Positions 43,826-54,977 of a stretch of 64,000 nucleotides of DNA are shown piece by piece (position 1 is the first letter of the stretch; every line of letters starts with the position of its first letter). A model generated the notes under the pieces. It was given only the letters and a program-made list of their open reading frames with translations, searched no databases and was not told the origin of the DNA. The translations under genes were made by a program, and so were the position numbers. The stretch covers positions 1 through 64,000 of the forward strand of contig JAAVTG010000653.1 in the NCBI GenBank assembly GCA_011947345.1, read 5' to 3'. The stretch comes from Phytophthora quininea (lineage: Eukaryota > Oomycota > Peronosporomycetes > Peronosporales > Peronosporaceae).

Positions 43826-45891
43826 ATGGAGATCTGGACGCCCTGGGAGACGTCCGACCGCGCTCGGGACTTGCTGGGGCTAACCACCACCGCCACACCA
43901 CCACCAGTCCCAGCACCGCCACCACCGGAGCAACACCCGACGACCACCACCACCACACCACCACCAGTTCCAGCGCCAATTCAGGACGCTGAACCAGTGG
44001 CTGTAGGCACTTGGCTCGGTCCGTTGACCTGCGTCCGAGTGGTGAAGAACTCCAAGCCAGAGATGCAAGCGCTTCCTCACGTGTGGGAAGCTGTAGAAGC
44101 CTTTTGAACTGTTCTCCAAGCTGCTCACTGACCCAAGCAGCGGCGTTTGGAAGTATGAGGCTGCTTCGAGGCATTTCCGCTCGGTCGGGAGCGATGGCCA
44201 CTGTGGACCCGTTCTACAAGCAGGCGCAGTTTTCAGGCGCCATGCAACACGCAGCAGCTAGAGGCGACTTGGAAATGATTCAGTGGCTGCTGAATTTCCA
44301 GCCTGGAGGACTCGTCACACGAGCAGTGGAAGTGGCTGCAAGACATGGACACTTTACGGTGCTTCGGTGGTTGAAAGAACACCACGACCATGTCTTCTGG
44401 GGCGCTAACGAGCTGCGGTATGCTATCGAAGGCAACTATTCTGCGATTGCACGCTGGCTGCAGGAGAATACACGACCTCCATCTAAGATGAAGGCGATGG
44501 ATCTGGCAGCGGCGAATGGCAACTTGGAGCTGGTCCAGTGGCTGTTTGAAGTCAGACAAGAAGCGTCCCCGACCGCAACGTCCAAGGCAGCGAGAGGAGG
44601 CTTTATGGACTTGATCAAGTGGATGGACAAGCATCACCTCTGCAAACACCAAAGCGTCCCCGTGGAAGACGCTGCAGCTGAAGGTCATTTGAAAATGGTC
44701 AAGTGGCTGCATAAGTCTGGCGTTGGGATCGCTACCCCACGAGCTATTGATGCAGCAGCAGGGAACGGCCACTTGGACGTGGTCAAGTGGCTGCATCACA
44801 AGAAGGAGTATGGCTGTTCGCACATGGCCATGGACGACGCTGCTACGAATGGCCATCTAGATGTAGTGAAATACCTCCACTCACATCGACGGGAAGGATG
44901 CACAACAGACGCGATGGATGGCGCAGCAAGGAGCGGACACTTAGGTATGGTGCAGTGGTTGCACTTCAACCGAGTAGAAGGTTGCACGACGCGAGCTATG
45001 GACGAAGCTGCGGCGAATGGCCATTTGCACACTCTCAAGTGGCTTCACAAGTACCATCCAACCACGCAGAGCTCTGGGAGTTTCTTGAGCGTGGGGAGCA
45101 GCAGCAGTGGATCGAAAGCCAGTCGAGGCAACGGTGGAGGCTGCACGACGAATGCTATGGACAACGCAGCCCGCAACAACCACATAGAGGTGGTTCGCTT
45201 TCTGCATCGACATCGTGAAGAAGGATGCACCGAGCGTGCGATGGATGGAGCTGCTGCCTCTGGCCACCTCGAGATGCTACAGTGGTTGCACACACAGCGA
45301 ACGGAGGGCTGTACGGCAGCGGCGATGGATGAGGCGGCTGCGAATGGCCATTTTGAAGTGGTCAAGTGGCTGCACGACAACCGGGTCGAAGGTTGCACGG
45401 TGCGAGCCATGGACGGCGCTGCAGCTGGTGGCCACCTTCGTATCGTCAAGTGGCTTCACGCCAATCGATCTGAAGGCTGTTCGACTGCTGCAATGGACGG
45501 CGCTGCAGCACACGGTAAGCTCGATACACTCAAATGGCTCCATAAGAATCGATCGGAAGGCTGCACGACGGCCGCAATGGACCGAGCCGCAGGTGGTGGC
45601 CACTTTGAAGTGCTGCTGTTCCTGCATAACAAGCGGTCTGAAGGCTGCACGATGGATGCGGCAGTGAACGCGAGTCGCAACGAGCACGTGGAGATCCTTC
45701 AGTGGTTTTTCCGCTTCTACCCACGCATGATCCACCGCGAGAAGGTCATTGTCTTCGCCAAGAGATACAACTACTACCTCATGGACTGGCTGTATCGCAA
45801 CTACCAGACGACTGGAGAACGCACGCTGCTTGCAGACATCAATTCCTCCTTCTACCTCACGCCACCGGAGACCGAGGAACTGGACACGTAA
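43826..45891 (+). CDS. Type B ankyrin-repeat protein (one homopolymer frameshift)
   Basis: ATG 43826 (MEIWTPWETSDRARDLLG) starts a Pro/Thr-rich leader and then the LPHVWEAVEAF block. At 44101-44104 the run CCTTTTGA seems one T short. Adding one position to the run connects directly to LNCSPSCSLTQAAAFGSMRL in the long frame that ends at 45891. About 16 repeats follow, with the family signature EGCTTDAMDGAARSGHLGMV. One repeat is extended by a Ser/Gly insert (SGSFLSVGSSSSGSKASRG). The C terminus VFAKRYNYYLMDWLYRN matches the other type B proteins. No signal peptide or membrane segment is evident. Confidence 0.82.
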
Positions 45892-46085
45892 GCGAATGAT
45901 ACTCGAGATGCAGAGCGCAGCTAGCCACAGCAGAAGAAATTTACAGTGGCAGTCCGGGAACTGAAGCGTTCTCACCACCATTGCAAGTAACTAACGTCAC
46001 TCGACTGGGAAAATTGACTCGTGACGCGAAAGAAAGATGCGGTCAAGAGGACTGGACATTACATGTAGTCTATTGTTCTTGTGTG

Positions 46086-46873
46086 CTAGGGGGATCGCAG
46101 TGCTACGAAGTTGGGGCTCTTGCCACCGTCAGCAGCGCTGTCCTGTCGAGACTTTCCGTCGTCTTGCAGCGCAATCGAGACGGATGCCAGCGTCGGATCG
46201 TCAATTACCTGTCCTTCCGTCAACTTCCTCGGGTAGATGAAGGTGAGGATCAGCTGAATCGAGCCGAGGATCGCTCCGGCGGCGTTGGGCACCAGAATGA
46301 AGACGTCTTCGACGAGGATGGCGTACACGACCCAGCAGAAGCTGTTGATAACGTTGACGACCCCCATCGTGAACGGCATCGAGCTCGACGTCTTGGTTTC
46401 GATCACCCTCTTGATGGTTGCCATGGGTGACGCGTACAGTCCGACGGACGAGACGATGACGATGACCCCATGGCGACCCCCATCGAGTCTCGATCCTGAC
46501 CGGTCCACCCCAAGACGCCAATGACGCCGTAGATGGTCTCCAGTAGCATGATGACCCCGGAGATGGCGAAGACCTTCATCACGTACTGCTTGTGCGCCGT
46601 CCACCGGTAGAAAAAGTAGGCGAGGATGGCACCGGTGACGATTCCTAATGCCGCCGTCAGGAAGAGCGGCACGATGTTGCTCACGAGGTAGGCGTACCAG
46701 CACAACAAGTAGCAGTTGGCGTAGAGCATCACGCACGGCATGACGGACATGTCGCCCGTGCTTTTGTTCTTGCGCATGCGTTGAAAGTCTGGTAGCAGCG
46801 AGATCCGCATGAAGATGGTGGTGACGATCGTCACGATCTTGAAGACGAGGACGGCCGTGTCGGAGCCGCTCAT
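46086..46873 (-). CDS. SWEET sugar transporter, copy a (one frameshift)
   Basis: SWEETs are seven-helix sugar uniporters built of two MtN3 triple-helix repeats. This copy starts MSGSDTAVLVFKIVTIV at 46873 and has MRISLLPDFQRMRKNKSTGD and the first triple-helix repeat. Near 46465 one G appears missing (CATGGGGTC). The other frame then gives SSVGLYASPMATIKRVIETK and SSSMPFTMGVVNVINSFCW. The C-terminal tail ends in NFVALRSP at 46086. It is the last member of a minus-strand array with intergenic gaps of 160-450 bp. It is predicted to sit in the plasma membrane or another cell membrane. Confidence 0.85.
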
Positions 46874-47254
46874 TCTGCAATTGCTGCGCTGTTAAACGTC
46901 GATGGTTGCGTACGGCAAGCTGAGCAATGGAAACTGAAGTTGAGGACGACGACGGAGACCTGCACGGCTGCGTCGATGGGGATGATTGGTCGCACCGTGC
47001 ACCATCTATGCCTGCGCTACGAGGACAGCGTCACGAAGATCGTGTTGTTGCCATTCCTCGCAGTGCATTTCGTGGCTCGGCGTTGAGTGATTCAACCTGC
47101 GGCGGTGATCATCGAGTTTAGTCTTTTGAACTGGGCGTGATCGCTTTCGCGTTGACTGCTTCAACAACGGATAAAGGCACTGAACGCCATCCACCGGTGC
47201 TCCCCGGCGCAAACACGCCAACGGAGCCTCATTACAATTGATTTTAACAAGCTT

Positions 47255-48126
47255 TTAGTGCCGACTGTTGGTACCTCTCGAGTCTCGCCATGCTTTGCCT
47301 TCCTCTCCACAAGGAGACTGCAACGCCACGTAGCTCGAACTCTTTTGGATGTCCAGGAAACCTCCTTTGCCGTCTTGCTCTCCATCTTGAACGGGTGATA
47401 CCACCACAACCGACAGTCGCAGCGGATCGTCGTAGCTCTCGATCGACGCAGAGATGACCGTCGCCTCCGCTCTTGAATTTTGGGGTAAATGAACGTCAGG
47501 AGCAACTGGATCGAGCCCAACGTCAACCCCACGATGTTAGGTGCCAGGATGAACCAGTTGCCCACCAGCGAGGCGTAGAACCCCCAGCAGAAGCTGTTGA
47601 TAACGTTCACGACCCCCATGGTGAACGGCATGGACGACGACGTCTTTGTGCGGATGACTCGCGCGATCGTCGTCATGGGCGACGCGTACAGTCCGATGGT
47701 GGTGGTGAGCGTGATGCAGCCCAACGTCGTGCCTTGAGAGTCGTTCGTCTGCCCTGTGACTCCGCTTATCGCGAGTACGCTGTATAACGTCACTAGCAAA
47801 CACACAATGAAGGATCCGATAAAGATTCTCATTACGTCGCGCTTGTTATCGGTCCACCGGTAGAAGAAGAAGGCGAGGATGCCTCCCGCCAGCACACCCA
47901 ACACCGACGTGAAGAACAGCGGCAGCATGTCGTCGATCACATAGGCGTAGAACAGCAGCGCGTAGCAGTTTGTGTAGAGGAAGACGCTGGGCATGACTGA
48001 CATGTCGCCCGTGCTGCGGTTCCGTCGCCACCGATTGAAGTCGGGCAGCAGCGAGATCCGCATCATGATGGTGGTGATGACCGTCAAGATCCTCGCCACC
48101 AGCACTGCAGCGTCGTGGCCACTCAT
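47255..48126 (-). CDS. SWEET sugar transporter, copy b (frameshift in the tail)
   Basis: Starts MSGHDAAVLVARILTVIT. Both triple-helix repeats and the linker helix are intact: ISLLPDFNRWRRNRSTGDMS, LYASPMTTIARVIRTKTSSS, MPFTMGVVNVINSFCWGFYA, up to LLLTFIYPK. Near 47488 one A is missing from CCCAAAATTC. The proper frame then reads EATVISASIESYDDPLRL and a tail SSSYVALQSP, ending at the TAA at 47255-47257. Without correction the frame runs wrongly to 47161. Membrane part complete; probably functional if the base loss is an error. Confidence 0.85.
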
Positions 48127-48520
48127 CTGTTACGTCAAGCGGCGGAGACGTTGGGCGCGTTGCGCTCTTGGAAGCAGATTGCAAAGTGACAGTCGCCGTC
48201 AAACAACTTCCCACGCAGAGCCGGCGGCGGGTGGGGTGGCCAATCTTCATCATTCGAGCCTGATTGGATGTGCTTCTGTGCATCCACGCACCATTTATGA
48301 TCGAGAGCTGCGCTTCGCAGGCCAGCAAGGCCAGTGATCCGACTCCGATAGTCGCATCGCGAAGAGGAAGTTGCAGCGCCCATCGCCCGACGACGTTACG
48401 TGGGGCACGTTCTAGTGGTCGACACGGGTTCTCTGCCGGTGAACATTGTATGCTGACTTCGTAGACGTCACGTACAGAATGCTTTCACGGTGAAGCTGCT
48501 AATTACTGCTGCCTATTGTT

Positions 48521-49291
48521 TCATTTCGAGTTGGGAGACTGCAGCGCTACGAAGTTCAAACTCTTGCTGTCGTGGTGGTGCGTCGGAGAAACCACCACCG
48601 TGAGCTCGATCTGATCCTCGCCGTCTTCACTTGTTGACGACGGAGCCGGTTTGGCCCGGTAAATGTAGGTGACCAGCATCTGCGTGCCGCTCAGACTCAC
48701 GCCGATGATGTTGGGAATCAAGAGGAACATGTTGTCGATCAGGTAGCCATAGACGCCCCAGCAGAAGCTGTTCAACATGTTGATGACCCCCATCGTGAAT
48801 GGCATCGACGTCGGCGTTTTGGTCTGCACAACCCGCACAATCGTGGCCATCGGTGACGCGTACATGCAGGTGGTGGCGGCGATCATGATGAAGCCCAGCG
48901 TCGTGCTTACCGACGACTTGGACTGACCGGTAGCGCCAGCCAAAGCAAGAACACTGTAGACGGTGGTGATCACACAGACGACGAAGGTCCAGATGAAGAT
49001 CTTCATGACGGTGCGTTGGGACGGAGCCCAGTGGTAGAAGTAGCAAGCGAGGATGATCCCCACCACGATCCCCAGCATGGACGTCGCGAAAAGCGGCAGC
49101 CAATTGTCGATGGCGATAGCGTAGAACAGAGCGCCGTACGAGTTCCCGAAGATCATGACGCTCGGTAGTACGGACATATCGCCCGTGCTTTGGTTCTTCC
49201 GCCAGCGATTCCAGTCCGGAAGCAGCGAAACTCGCATCATGAGGGTGGTGATGATGGTCACGACCTTGAACACCTGGACGGCGACAGTCAT
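48521..49291 (-). CDS. SWEET sugar transporter, copy c (intact)
   Basis: The ATG at 49291 (MTVAVQVFKVVTIITTLMMR) was chosen by alignment with the paralogs; an upstream in-frame ATG at 49423 would add an unlikely leader. Seven hydrophobic helices are visible with SLLPDWNRWRKNQSTGDMS, SPMATIVRVVQTKTPTSMPF and NMLNSFCWGVYGYL. The tail is hydrophilic and ends SLNFVALQSPNSK. This is one of the uninterrupted copies of the array. Confidence 0.92.
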   Translation of the reverse strand: MTVAVQVFKVVTIITTLMMRVSLLPDWNRWRKNQSTGDMSVLPSVMIFGNSYGALFYAIAIDNWLPLFATSMLGIVVGIILACYFYHWAPSQRTVMKIFIWTFVVCVITTVYSVLALAGATGQSKSSVSTTLGFIMIAATTCMYASPMATIVRVVQTKTPTSMPFTMGVINMLNSFCWGVYGYLIDNMFLLIPNIIGVSLSGTQMLVTYIYRAKPAPSSTSEDGEDQIELTVVVSPTHHHDSKSLNFVALQSPNSK

Positions 49292-49588
49292 TTTGTGCTT
49301 GGGATTGATGTTTCGTGTCGACTGCAACTTCCGAAATGACGTTGGTGGTCTGCGGTAGCAACGGCAGCATTCATGCCGTTCTTCATGCGTCGGGCCTCGG
49401 CAGTGATGAAGGACAGATCGCATAGACGCGACGTGTGTGTCCCGCTCAGGATCGGTAATAGCGTCGCGACGTGACGTGGTTGAAGTCGATCATTAGCAGC
49501 GCAAGAAGATTTCAAACTGCCGCGAGAGGAAGCTGAACGATTAAAAACTCAAATGAAATCTTGTGCATTCATCTCGTTACTTTCCCTA

Positions 49589-50411
49589 CTAATCTCTTCG
49601 TACGTGGTCGCAGGACGGAGATTGTAGCGCCATGTAGCTTGGACTTTTGCTCGGGTTTTCGATGCTGCTCCTTGTACCTGGCAGCTTTGGAGAACTGACA
49701 ACGATTTCCAGGTGTGCGTCATTTTCGCTCGTCCAGGAGGCCACTTGCTCGTCCGCTAACGGCTTCGACCGGTAGATGTAGGTCACCAGCATTTGAGTGC
49801 CGCTTAGCGTTACCCCAACGATATTCGGAGCCAAGAGGAACATGTTGCCGATGAGATCGCCGTAGACCGCCCAGCAAAAGCTATTGAGCACATTCACCAC
49901 GCCCATAGTAAAAGGCATCGACGACGCCGTCTTGGTGCGAACGACGCGTACGATAGTCGCCATCGGTGACGCATACATACACGTCGTCGTTCCGATGGTG
50001 ATGAAGCCCAGCGTAGTGCCGACGGACGAGTGTGACTGGCCCAGTGTCCCGGTAATCGCAAGCACGCTGTAGATGGTGATGATGACACACGACGGTGAAG
50101 AAGACGATGGCTTTCAATACGTCGCGCTTGTTCTCAGTCCATCGATAGAAGGCGTAGACAAAGATGATCCCCACCACCACGCCCAGGATCGACGTAGCCA
50201 GCAACGGCAGCATGTTGTCAATGGCGACGGCATAGTACCCCACAGCGTAGCAGTTGGTGAAGACCAAGATGCTGGGCATCACCGACATGTCGCCCGTGCT
50301 CTTGTTTCTTCTCCAGCGGTTAAAGTCCGGAAGCAACGAGATTCGCATCAAGACGGTGGTGACCATGGTGGCGATCTTGAACACCTCGACAGCGATGGCG
50401 TGTGCAGTCAT
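49589..50411 (-). CDS. SWEET sugar transporter, copy d (one frameshift)
   Basis: MTAHAIAVEVFKIATMVTTV at 50411 begins the first triple-helix repeat. At about 50085 the frame slips by one base in GTGTGTCATC, and the correct continuation IITIYSVLAITGTLGQSHSS lies in the next frame. It then runs through ASPMATIVRVVRTKTASSMP and NSFCWAVYGDLIGNMFLL to the tail SPSYMALQSPSCDHVRRD. Apart from this slip all SWEET landmarks are present. Closest in sequence to copies c and g. Confidence 0.85.
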
Positions 50412-50659
50412 CGTGTGCGTCCTCTATCGCCAATTCCGTAATGAGTGAGACGGTGCGTCTCTGACTTTGGCCTTCAGTCGTCTTTAGTTGAGACTCGTGA
50501 AGGACAGGCACGATCGGAAGGATGCGGGGCGTACACGTGCATTCTATGACTGGGATTTCGCAGGTTGGACCCCGAGTCTTGACTCAATGCGGCGACCGCG
50601 CATAGCCAAGAGAACCACAGCGGGACACCAAACTTTCGTGGCCAACCGATTCGTTCACG

Positions 50660-52471
50660 CTACGCAGCGACGTCGCCAGGTCTCCTCGAAGCAGTTAAAT
50701 GGACTTGACGATGCAGCCAGTCCATCAAGTAGACGTTGTTCCTTTTGGCAAATACGACGACCTTGTCGAACTGAATGTGCTGCGGGTAGTGGTGGAACAG
50801 CCACTGCAAAATCTCGACGTGTTCGCCTTTGCTTGCGGCGATCGGTGCGGCTGGAGAGCACCCTTCAGACCGTTTGAAATGCAGGAACAAGAGCACTTCA
50901 AAGTGACCATTTGCTGCCGCGCCGTCCATAGCGGAGGCCGTGCAGCCTTCACGACGATGGCGATGCAACCACCGAACGATGTCCAGGTGGCCGTTCCGAG
51001 CAGCACCGTCCATTGCGGCGGATGTACAGCCTTCTTGCCTATGGTGGTGAAGCCACAGGACGACGTGCAAGTGACCGTGTGAAGCTGCACGATCCATCGC
51101 CTCCGTCGTGCAGTCTTCGCTGCGGTTCAAATGCAGCCACTTGACGATTTCAAGGTGGCCACTACCAGCAGCTCCATCCATTGCTTTGTGAGTGCAGCCT
51201 TCGCTTCGTTTAGCGTGCAACCAGAGTACTGTGTGGAAGTACCCGTGGCTAGCAGCATCGTCCATGGCTTCGGTAGTGCAGCCCTCCGTTCGATGCTCAT
51301 GCAGCCACTTCAAGATGTCATGGTGACCAAACTTCGCGGCGCTATCCATCGCTTCCACGGTGCAGCCTTCACGTCGGTGCTTGTGGAGGTATTTCACGAC
51401 TCGACCGTGTCCGTTGGCAGCGGCAAGGTTCATGGCATTGGTGGAGCAGCCTTCCGACCGATGCCGATCAAGCCACTGAACCATCTCCAAGAAGCCGTTC
51501 TCAGCGGCACCATTCATCGCTGCTTTCGAGCAGCCTTCCGTTCTGTTGTCATGGAGCCAACGAACAACTTCTAAATGTCCTGTTGTGGCAGCAATATCCA
51601 TCGCCGCATTCGTACAACCAGCCTCTGAGTGCTTGGAAAGCCACTGGACGACGTCTAGATGGCTTTCAGCTGCAGCGAGGTCCATAGTTCGAGCGGTGCA
51701 GATGCCATTGAAGCTTTTCTTGAGCCATTTGACGGTTGCTAAATGTCCGAAGCATGCTGCGTCGTCGATCGAAATTGACGGACCTTCAGGAGGCAAACGC
51801 TGCGCCGCAACGCTGTGATCTGCCATCCATTTCAGAACGTTCAAGTGTCCTCGTGAAGCTGCAGCCCGAAATGTCTTCAGCGTGGCTTGTTCCCGTCCGG
51901 TTTCGTGAAGCTGTTTAACCAGTGCAAGGTTCCCGTTCTTCGCTGCAATATCAAGTAGCTTCACCCGTGCAACTGGCGTGTGTTGTTCGAGCCACTGCAG
52001 CGTCTGCATGTGACCTCCTTCTACCGCAGCTTCCATCTCATGAGCTCCCCAGAAGACGTTGTCATGGTGTTGATGAAACCAAATCAACACTTCAAGACGA
52101 CCATATCTCGCCGCTTCTTCCACTGCTTTGGTAACCAGCCCACCAGGAAGATATTTCACCAGCCACCTCAACACGGCAAGGTTCCCGTGCACCGCTGCTT
52201 TCGTGGAGCCCAATGTGAATTGTTGCTGTCGGTAGAAGGCGTCCTTCGCGATCGGCGAGTCCTTCGTGACGGCGACGATGCGATCGAGTAACCTCACGGA
52301 CCCAACGCCACACCCTCTCGAGATTGTCCACGTTGGTGCGGTGTCCAAGAAAGTAGAAATGCACTGCATTACGTGGGGCAACGCAGCAACTCCCGAGTGC
52401 AATTGACTCACAACTTTGACGCTTGTCAACGGCGGAAGAGTGAAGGCCGACGTTGAGGACCTGGTGGACAT
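50660..52471 (-). CDS. Type B ankyrin-repeat protein inside the SWEET array (intact)
   Basis: A 603-residue open frame starts at ATG 52471 (MSTRSSTSAFTLPPLTSVKV). The N-terminal block VAALPHVMQCISTFLDTAP and GVGSVRLLDRIVAV are shared by all type B genes. About 15 repeats follow with the pattern EGCTSAAMDGAARNGHLDIV. The final block VVVFAKRNNVYLMDWLHRQV caps the array. Most repeats carry Cys-Thr at the same place, giving a column of conserved Cys. Cytosolic or nuclear scaffold is a guess; no targeting signal seen. It lies between SWEET copies d and e, on the same strand, with 250 and 165 bp gaps. Confidence 0.88.
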   Translation of the reverse strand: MSTRSSTSAFTLPPLTSVKVVSQLHSGVAALPHVMQCISTFLDTAPTWTISRGCGVGSVRLLDRIVAVTKDSPIAKDAFYRQQQFTLGSTKAAVHGNLAVLRWLVKYLPGGLVTKAVEEAARYGRLEVLIWFHQHHDNVFWGAHEMEAAVEGGHMQTLQWLEQHTPVARVKLLDIAAKNGNLALVKQLHETGREQATLKTFRAAASRGHLNVLKWMADHSVAAQRLPPEGPSISIDDAACFGHLATVKWLKKSFNGICTARTMDLAAAESHLDVVQWLSKHSEAGCTNAAMDIAATTGHLEVVRWLHDNRTEGCSKAAMNGAAENGFLEMVQWLDRHRSEGCSTNAMNLAAANGHGRVVKYLHKHRREGCTVEAMDSAAKFGHHDILKWLHEHRTEGCTTEAMDDAASHGYFHTVLWLHAKRSEGCTHKAMDGAAGSGHLEIVKWLHLNRSEDCTTEAMDRAASHGHLHVVLWLHHHRQEGCTSAAMDGAARNGHLDIVRWLHRHRREGCTASAMDGAAANGHFEVLLFLHFKRSEGCSPAAPIAASKGEHVEILQWLFHHYPQHIQFDKVVVFAKRNNVYLMDWLHRQVHLTASRRPGDVAA

Positions 52472-52635
52472 GACGCCGCAAAAGCTTGAATGGAGTTAGT
52501 CATGTAGAGTCGCCACGAGAGAGCACGACAAGACATCGTGGTCACAAGCCGACGCAACCTCCAAGGAGACCGCCAAGACGTCGGAAGGTGGCACAAAAGT
52601 CTTGAAGACGTAGGACAGAGGACTTTAGATTAAAC

Positions 52636-53475
52636 TTAGTGGCGTGTGATCGACGCCTTCTGCTGAGGTAGTGGTGACTGGATAGCGACGAAGTCGAGGG
52701 TCTCTTTGAGATCGGCATTGCTCTTCCGGTCCTGGGGATTGAAGACTACCGACAACGAGGCTTCTCGTTCGTAGTCGGTCAACGCGCCGTCGTGGTCGAT
52801 AATGACGGACTCGAGCTGCGTCTCCGTGCTCTTCTTGGCCGGGTAGATGACGTAGAGCACGAGTTGGGTCGTGGTGAGAACTGCCCCCATGGCATTGGGC
52901 ATGAGCACCCAAATGTCCGAGATGATGATCGCGTAGATTGTCCAGCAGACGCCGTTGCAGAAGTTGGCAAGGCACAGAGTGAACGGCATGGAGGCCGTGG
53001 ACCGTGTCCGCATGACCCTCCGGATCGTAGCGAGCGGTGACCCGTAGAGACCGATCGACGTGGCGATGGAGATGGCGCCCATCGCCGTCGCCATCGACGA
53101 TTTAGACTGCTCAGTGGCCCCCAACACGCCGATAACGCCGTAGAGACACACCAGCACAATGACAACAAGCGCTGCGACGCAGACTCGGTGCACTGCTCGA
53201 CGGTCGTCCGTGTACCGGTAGAAGATGGCGATGAACCCTCCGCAGGTGACGAGCCCCATGATGGCCGTTGCGAACAGCGGGAAGATGTCCTCCGACAGGT
53301 ATCCGTACCAAACTAACACCACGCAGTTGGTGAAGAGCATGACCACAGGCAGGATCTGCACCTCGCCCGTTTCCTTGGCCTTGTACACGCGCTGGAAGTC
53401 TGGCCACGGCGACAGCCGCACGAAGATGGACGAGATGATCGTTAGCACTTGGAAGGTCGTCTCGGCCGCGCCCAT
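52636..53475 (-). CDS. SWEET sugar transporter, copy e (intact, second subgroup)
   Basis: ATG 53475 (MGAAETTFQVLTIISSIFVR). This subgroup has VRLSPWPDFQRVYKAKETGE where copies a-d and g have MRISLLPDF...STGD. Seven helices are readable; the second repeat has GSPLATIRRVMRTRSTASMP and NFCNGVCWTIYAI. The tail is longer, with an acidic insert (IDHDGALTDYEREASLSVVF), and ends LDFVAIQSPLPQQKASITRH. The frame is open further upstream to 53742, but that part is not conserved. Confidence 0.92.
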   Translation of the reverse strand: MGAAETTFQVLTIISSIFVRLSPWPDFQRVYKAKETGEVQILPVVMLFTNCVVLVWYGYLSEDIFPLFATAIMGLVTCGGFIAIFYRYTDDRRAVHRVCVAALVVIVLVCLYGVIGVLGATEQSKSSMATAMGAISIATSIGLYGSPLATIRRVMRTRSTASMPFTLCLANFCNGVCWTIYAIIISDIWVLMPNAMGAVLTTTQLVLYVIYPAKKSTETQLESVIIDHDGALTDYEREASLSVVFNPQDRKSNADLKETLDFVAIQSPLPQQKASITRH

Positions 53476-53917
53476 GGTAGTGGAGACTACGTTGCAAAGC
53501 GGCGGAGCAGTGCGCTCGACGGCGCACAATGGATAATGAGCGGTGCAGTCGTTGCAGCGTGCATCCCACTGGATGGTGGGGCCTGTCGACGCGGTGGACG
53601 TCGTTGCACCAGACGCGCAAGCAATAAGTCGGCGGCGCGCAATCCGCGTCCAACGCGACCGTTGAGACGCGGCGCATGGGATCGGCACCAGAGCGCTCGG
53701 CGGGCCTTCCACCACGATAAAGTCTGTGTGTTTTAGCTCCACTTAGCTCCACATGCACGTGGGTAAACAGCACTACAGACAGTGAAAATGACAACGACAC
53801 CTGGACATTTTTTTAACGTGGTACGGTGTTTAACAAAAAGTGATCCCGCGACAGGTGCAACATGAATATGTTTCTTGTCAAAAAGGCAACTTCTACAAGC
53901 CTAGCTATCCTATCCGT

Positions 53918-54754
53918 CTACACGCGCTGTCCAGTCGTCGAGGACTGCGCTATCGGCGATTGCAATGCCACAAAATGGAGACTATCTTTGCGGCTGAAGT
54001 TCTCCTGTCTCGGTGTCGTAATGATCACTGATAGCGACGCCTCGCGGTGGAGGTAGCGAGGCAAGACATCTACAGGGTCGATCATCACCGTGGGGATCTG
54101 CTTCTCGGTCGTTGCGGTCGGGTACATGACGAAGAGATCCAATTGCAGCGACGTGAGCACTCCACCGATAGCGTTCGGTACCAGCACAAACATGTCTGAG
54201 ACAAGGACGCCGTACACGATCCAGCAGACGCTGTTGAAGCAGTTCATGACCGACATGGTGAACGGCATGGAGGCGGTGGATTTGGTCTCCACGACGCGAC
54301 GGATCGTGGCCAGTGGGGAGCCGTAGTTGGCGATGGCAGTGACGATGGAGATGGCGCCCATTGTGGTACTGCAGCTGGACTTGGACTGTCCTGTTACCCC
54401 AACGAGCGCTAGGACAGCGTATATTGTTGCAGCAATGATAACGGACACTGCACCGAGGCAGATTTTGTGGACTGAGCGTCGGTCCTCCGTCCACCGGTAG
54501 AAGACCGCAAAGAACGCGGCACAGGTGACCAGTCCAAACACCGACGTGCTTAGCAGCGGAAAGATATCGTCGGAAAAGTAGCCGTACCAAACCAGCACGT
54601 AGCAGTTGACGAACAGAACGACGATCGGCAACACGACGACTTCTCCGGTGGTCTTGGTCCGGTGCACGCGTCGGAAGTCTGGCCACGGAGAGAGTCGCAC
54701 CAGAATGGACGAGACGATGGTCAGCACCATGAAAGCTGTTTCTGCTTGGGACAT
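53918..54754 (-). CDS. SWEET sugar transporter, copy f (intact, second subgroup)
   Basis: ATG 54754 (MSQAETAFMVLTIVSSILVR) with LSPWPDFRRVHRTKTTGEVV places it with copy e. The second repeat shows NYGSPLATIRRVVETKSTAS, MPFTMSVMNCFNSVCWIVYG. The tail includes LHREASLSVIITTPR and the shared end SLHFVALQSPIAQS. The upstream open frame to 54928 is not conserved, so the internal ATG is preferred. Confidence 0.92.
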   Translation of the reverse strand: MSQAETAFMVLTIVSSILVRLSPWPDFRRVHRTKTTGEVVVLPIVVLFVNCYVLVWYGYFSDDIFPLLSTSVFGLVTCAAFFAVFYRWTEDRRSVHKICLGAVSVIIAATIYAVLALVGVTGQSKSSCSTTMGAISIVTAIANYGSPLATIRRVVETKSTASMPFTMSVMNCFNSVCWIVYGVLVSDMFVLVPNAIGGVLTSLQLDLFVMYPTATTEKQIPTVMIDPVDVLPRYLHREASLSVIITTPRQENFSRKDSLHFVALQSPIAQSSTTGQRV

Positions 54755-54977
54755 TGTCGGTTGGATAGGGGTGTACAGTAGTAAGAGCTGCTTGTGCTTG
54801 GCGAGGCAAAAGCAATAATGGCTCCTGTGCTTTTTCAGTCGGCGTGAGAAAAGTTGCCTTTTTCGCGCGTAATCGGTTGATGTATGGGCGCGCAATCGAC
54901 GTACCGCGCAATCCGATTGCGCGACCACAGTGACAACCGAACCAGATGGACCAAAGAGGACATTTCCAAATAAGCTC

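Noticed and set aside
46927..50441. Open frames on the + strand opposite the SWEET genes
   Set aside because: They mirror the SWEET coding frames, contain no conserved motifs and change with every paralog.
52636..53742. Long N-terminal extensions of SWEET copies e, f and g
   Set aside because: The extra 60-90 residues are not shared between copies. The internal ATGs align across the family and place the first helix correctly.
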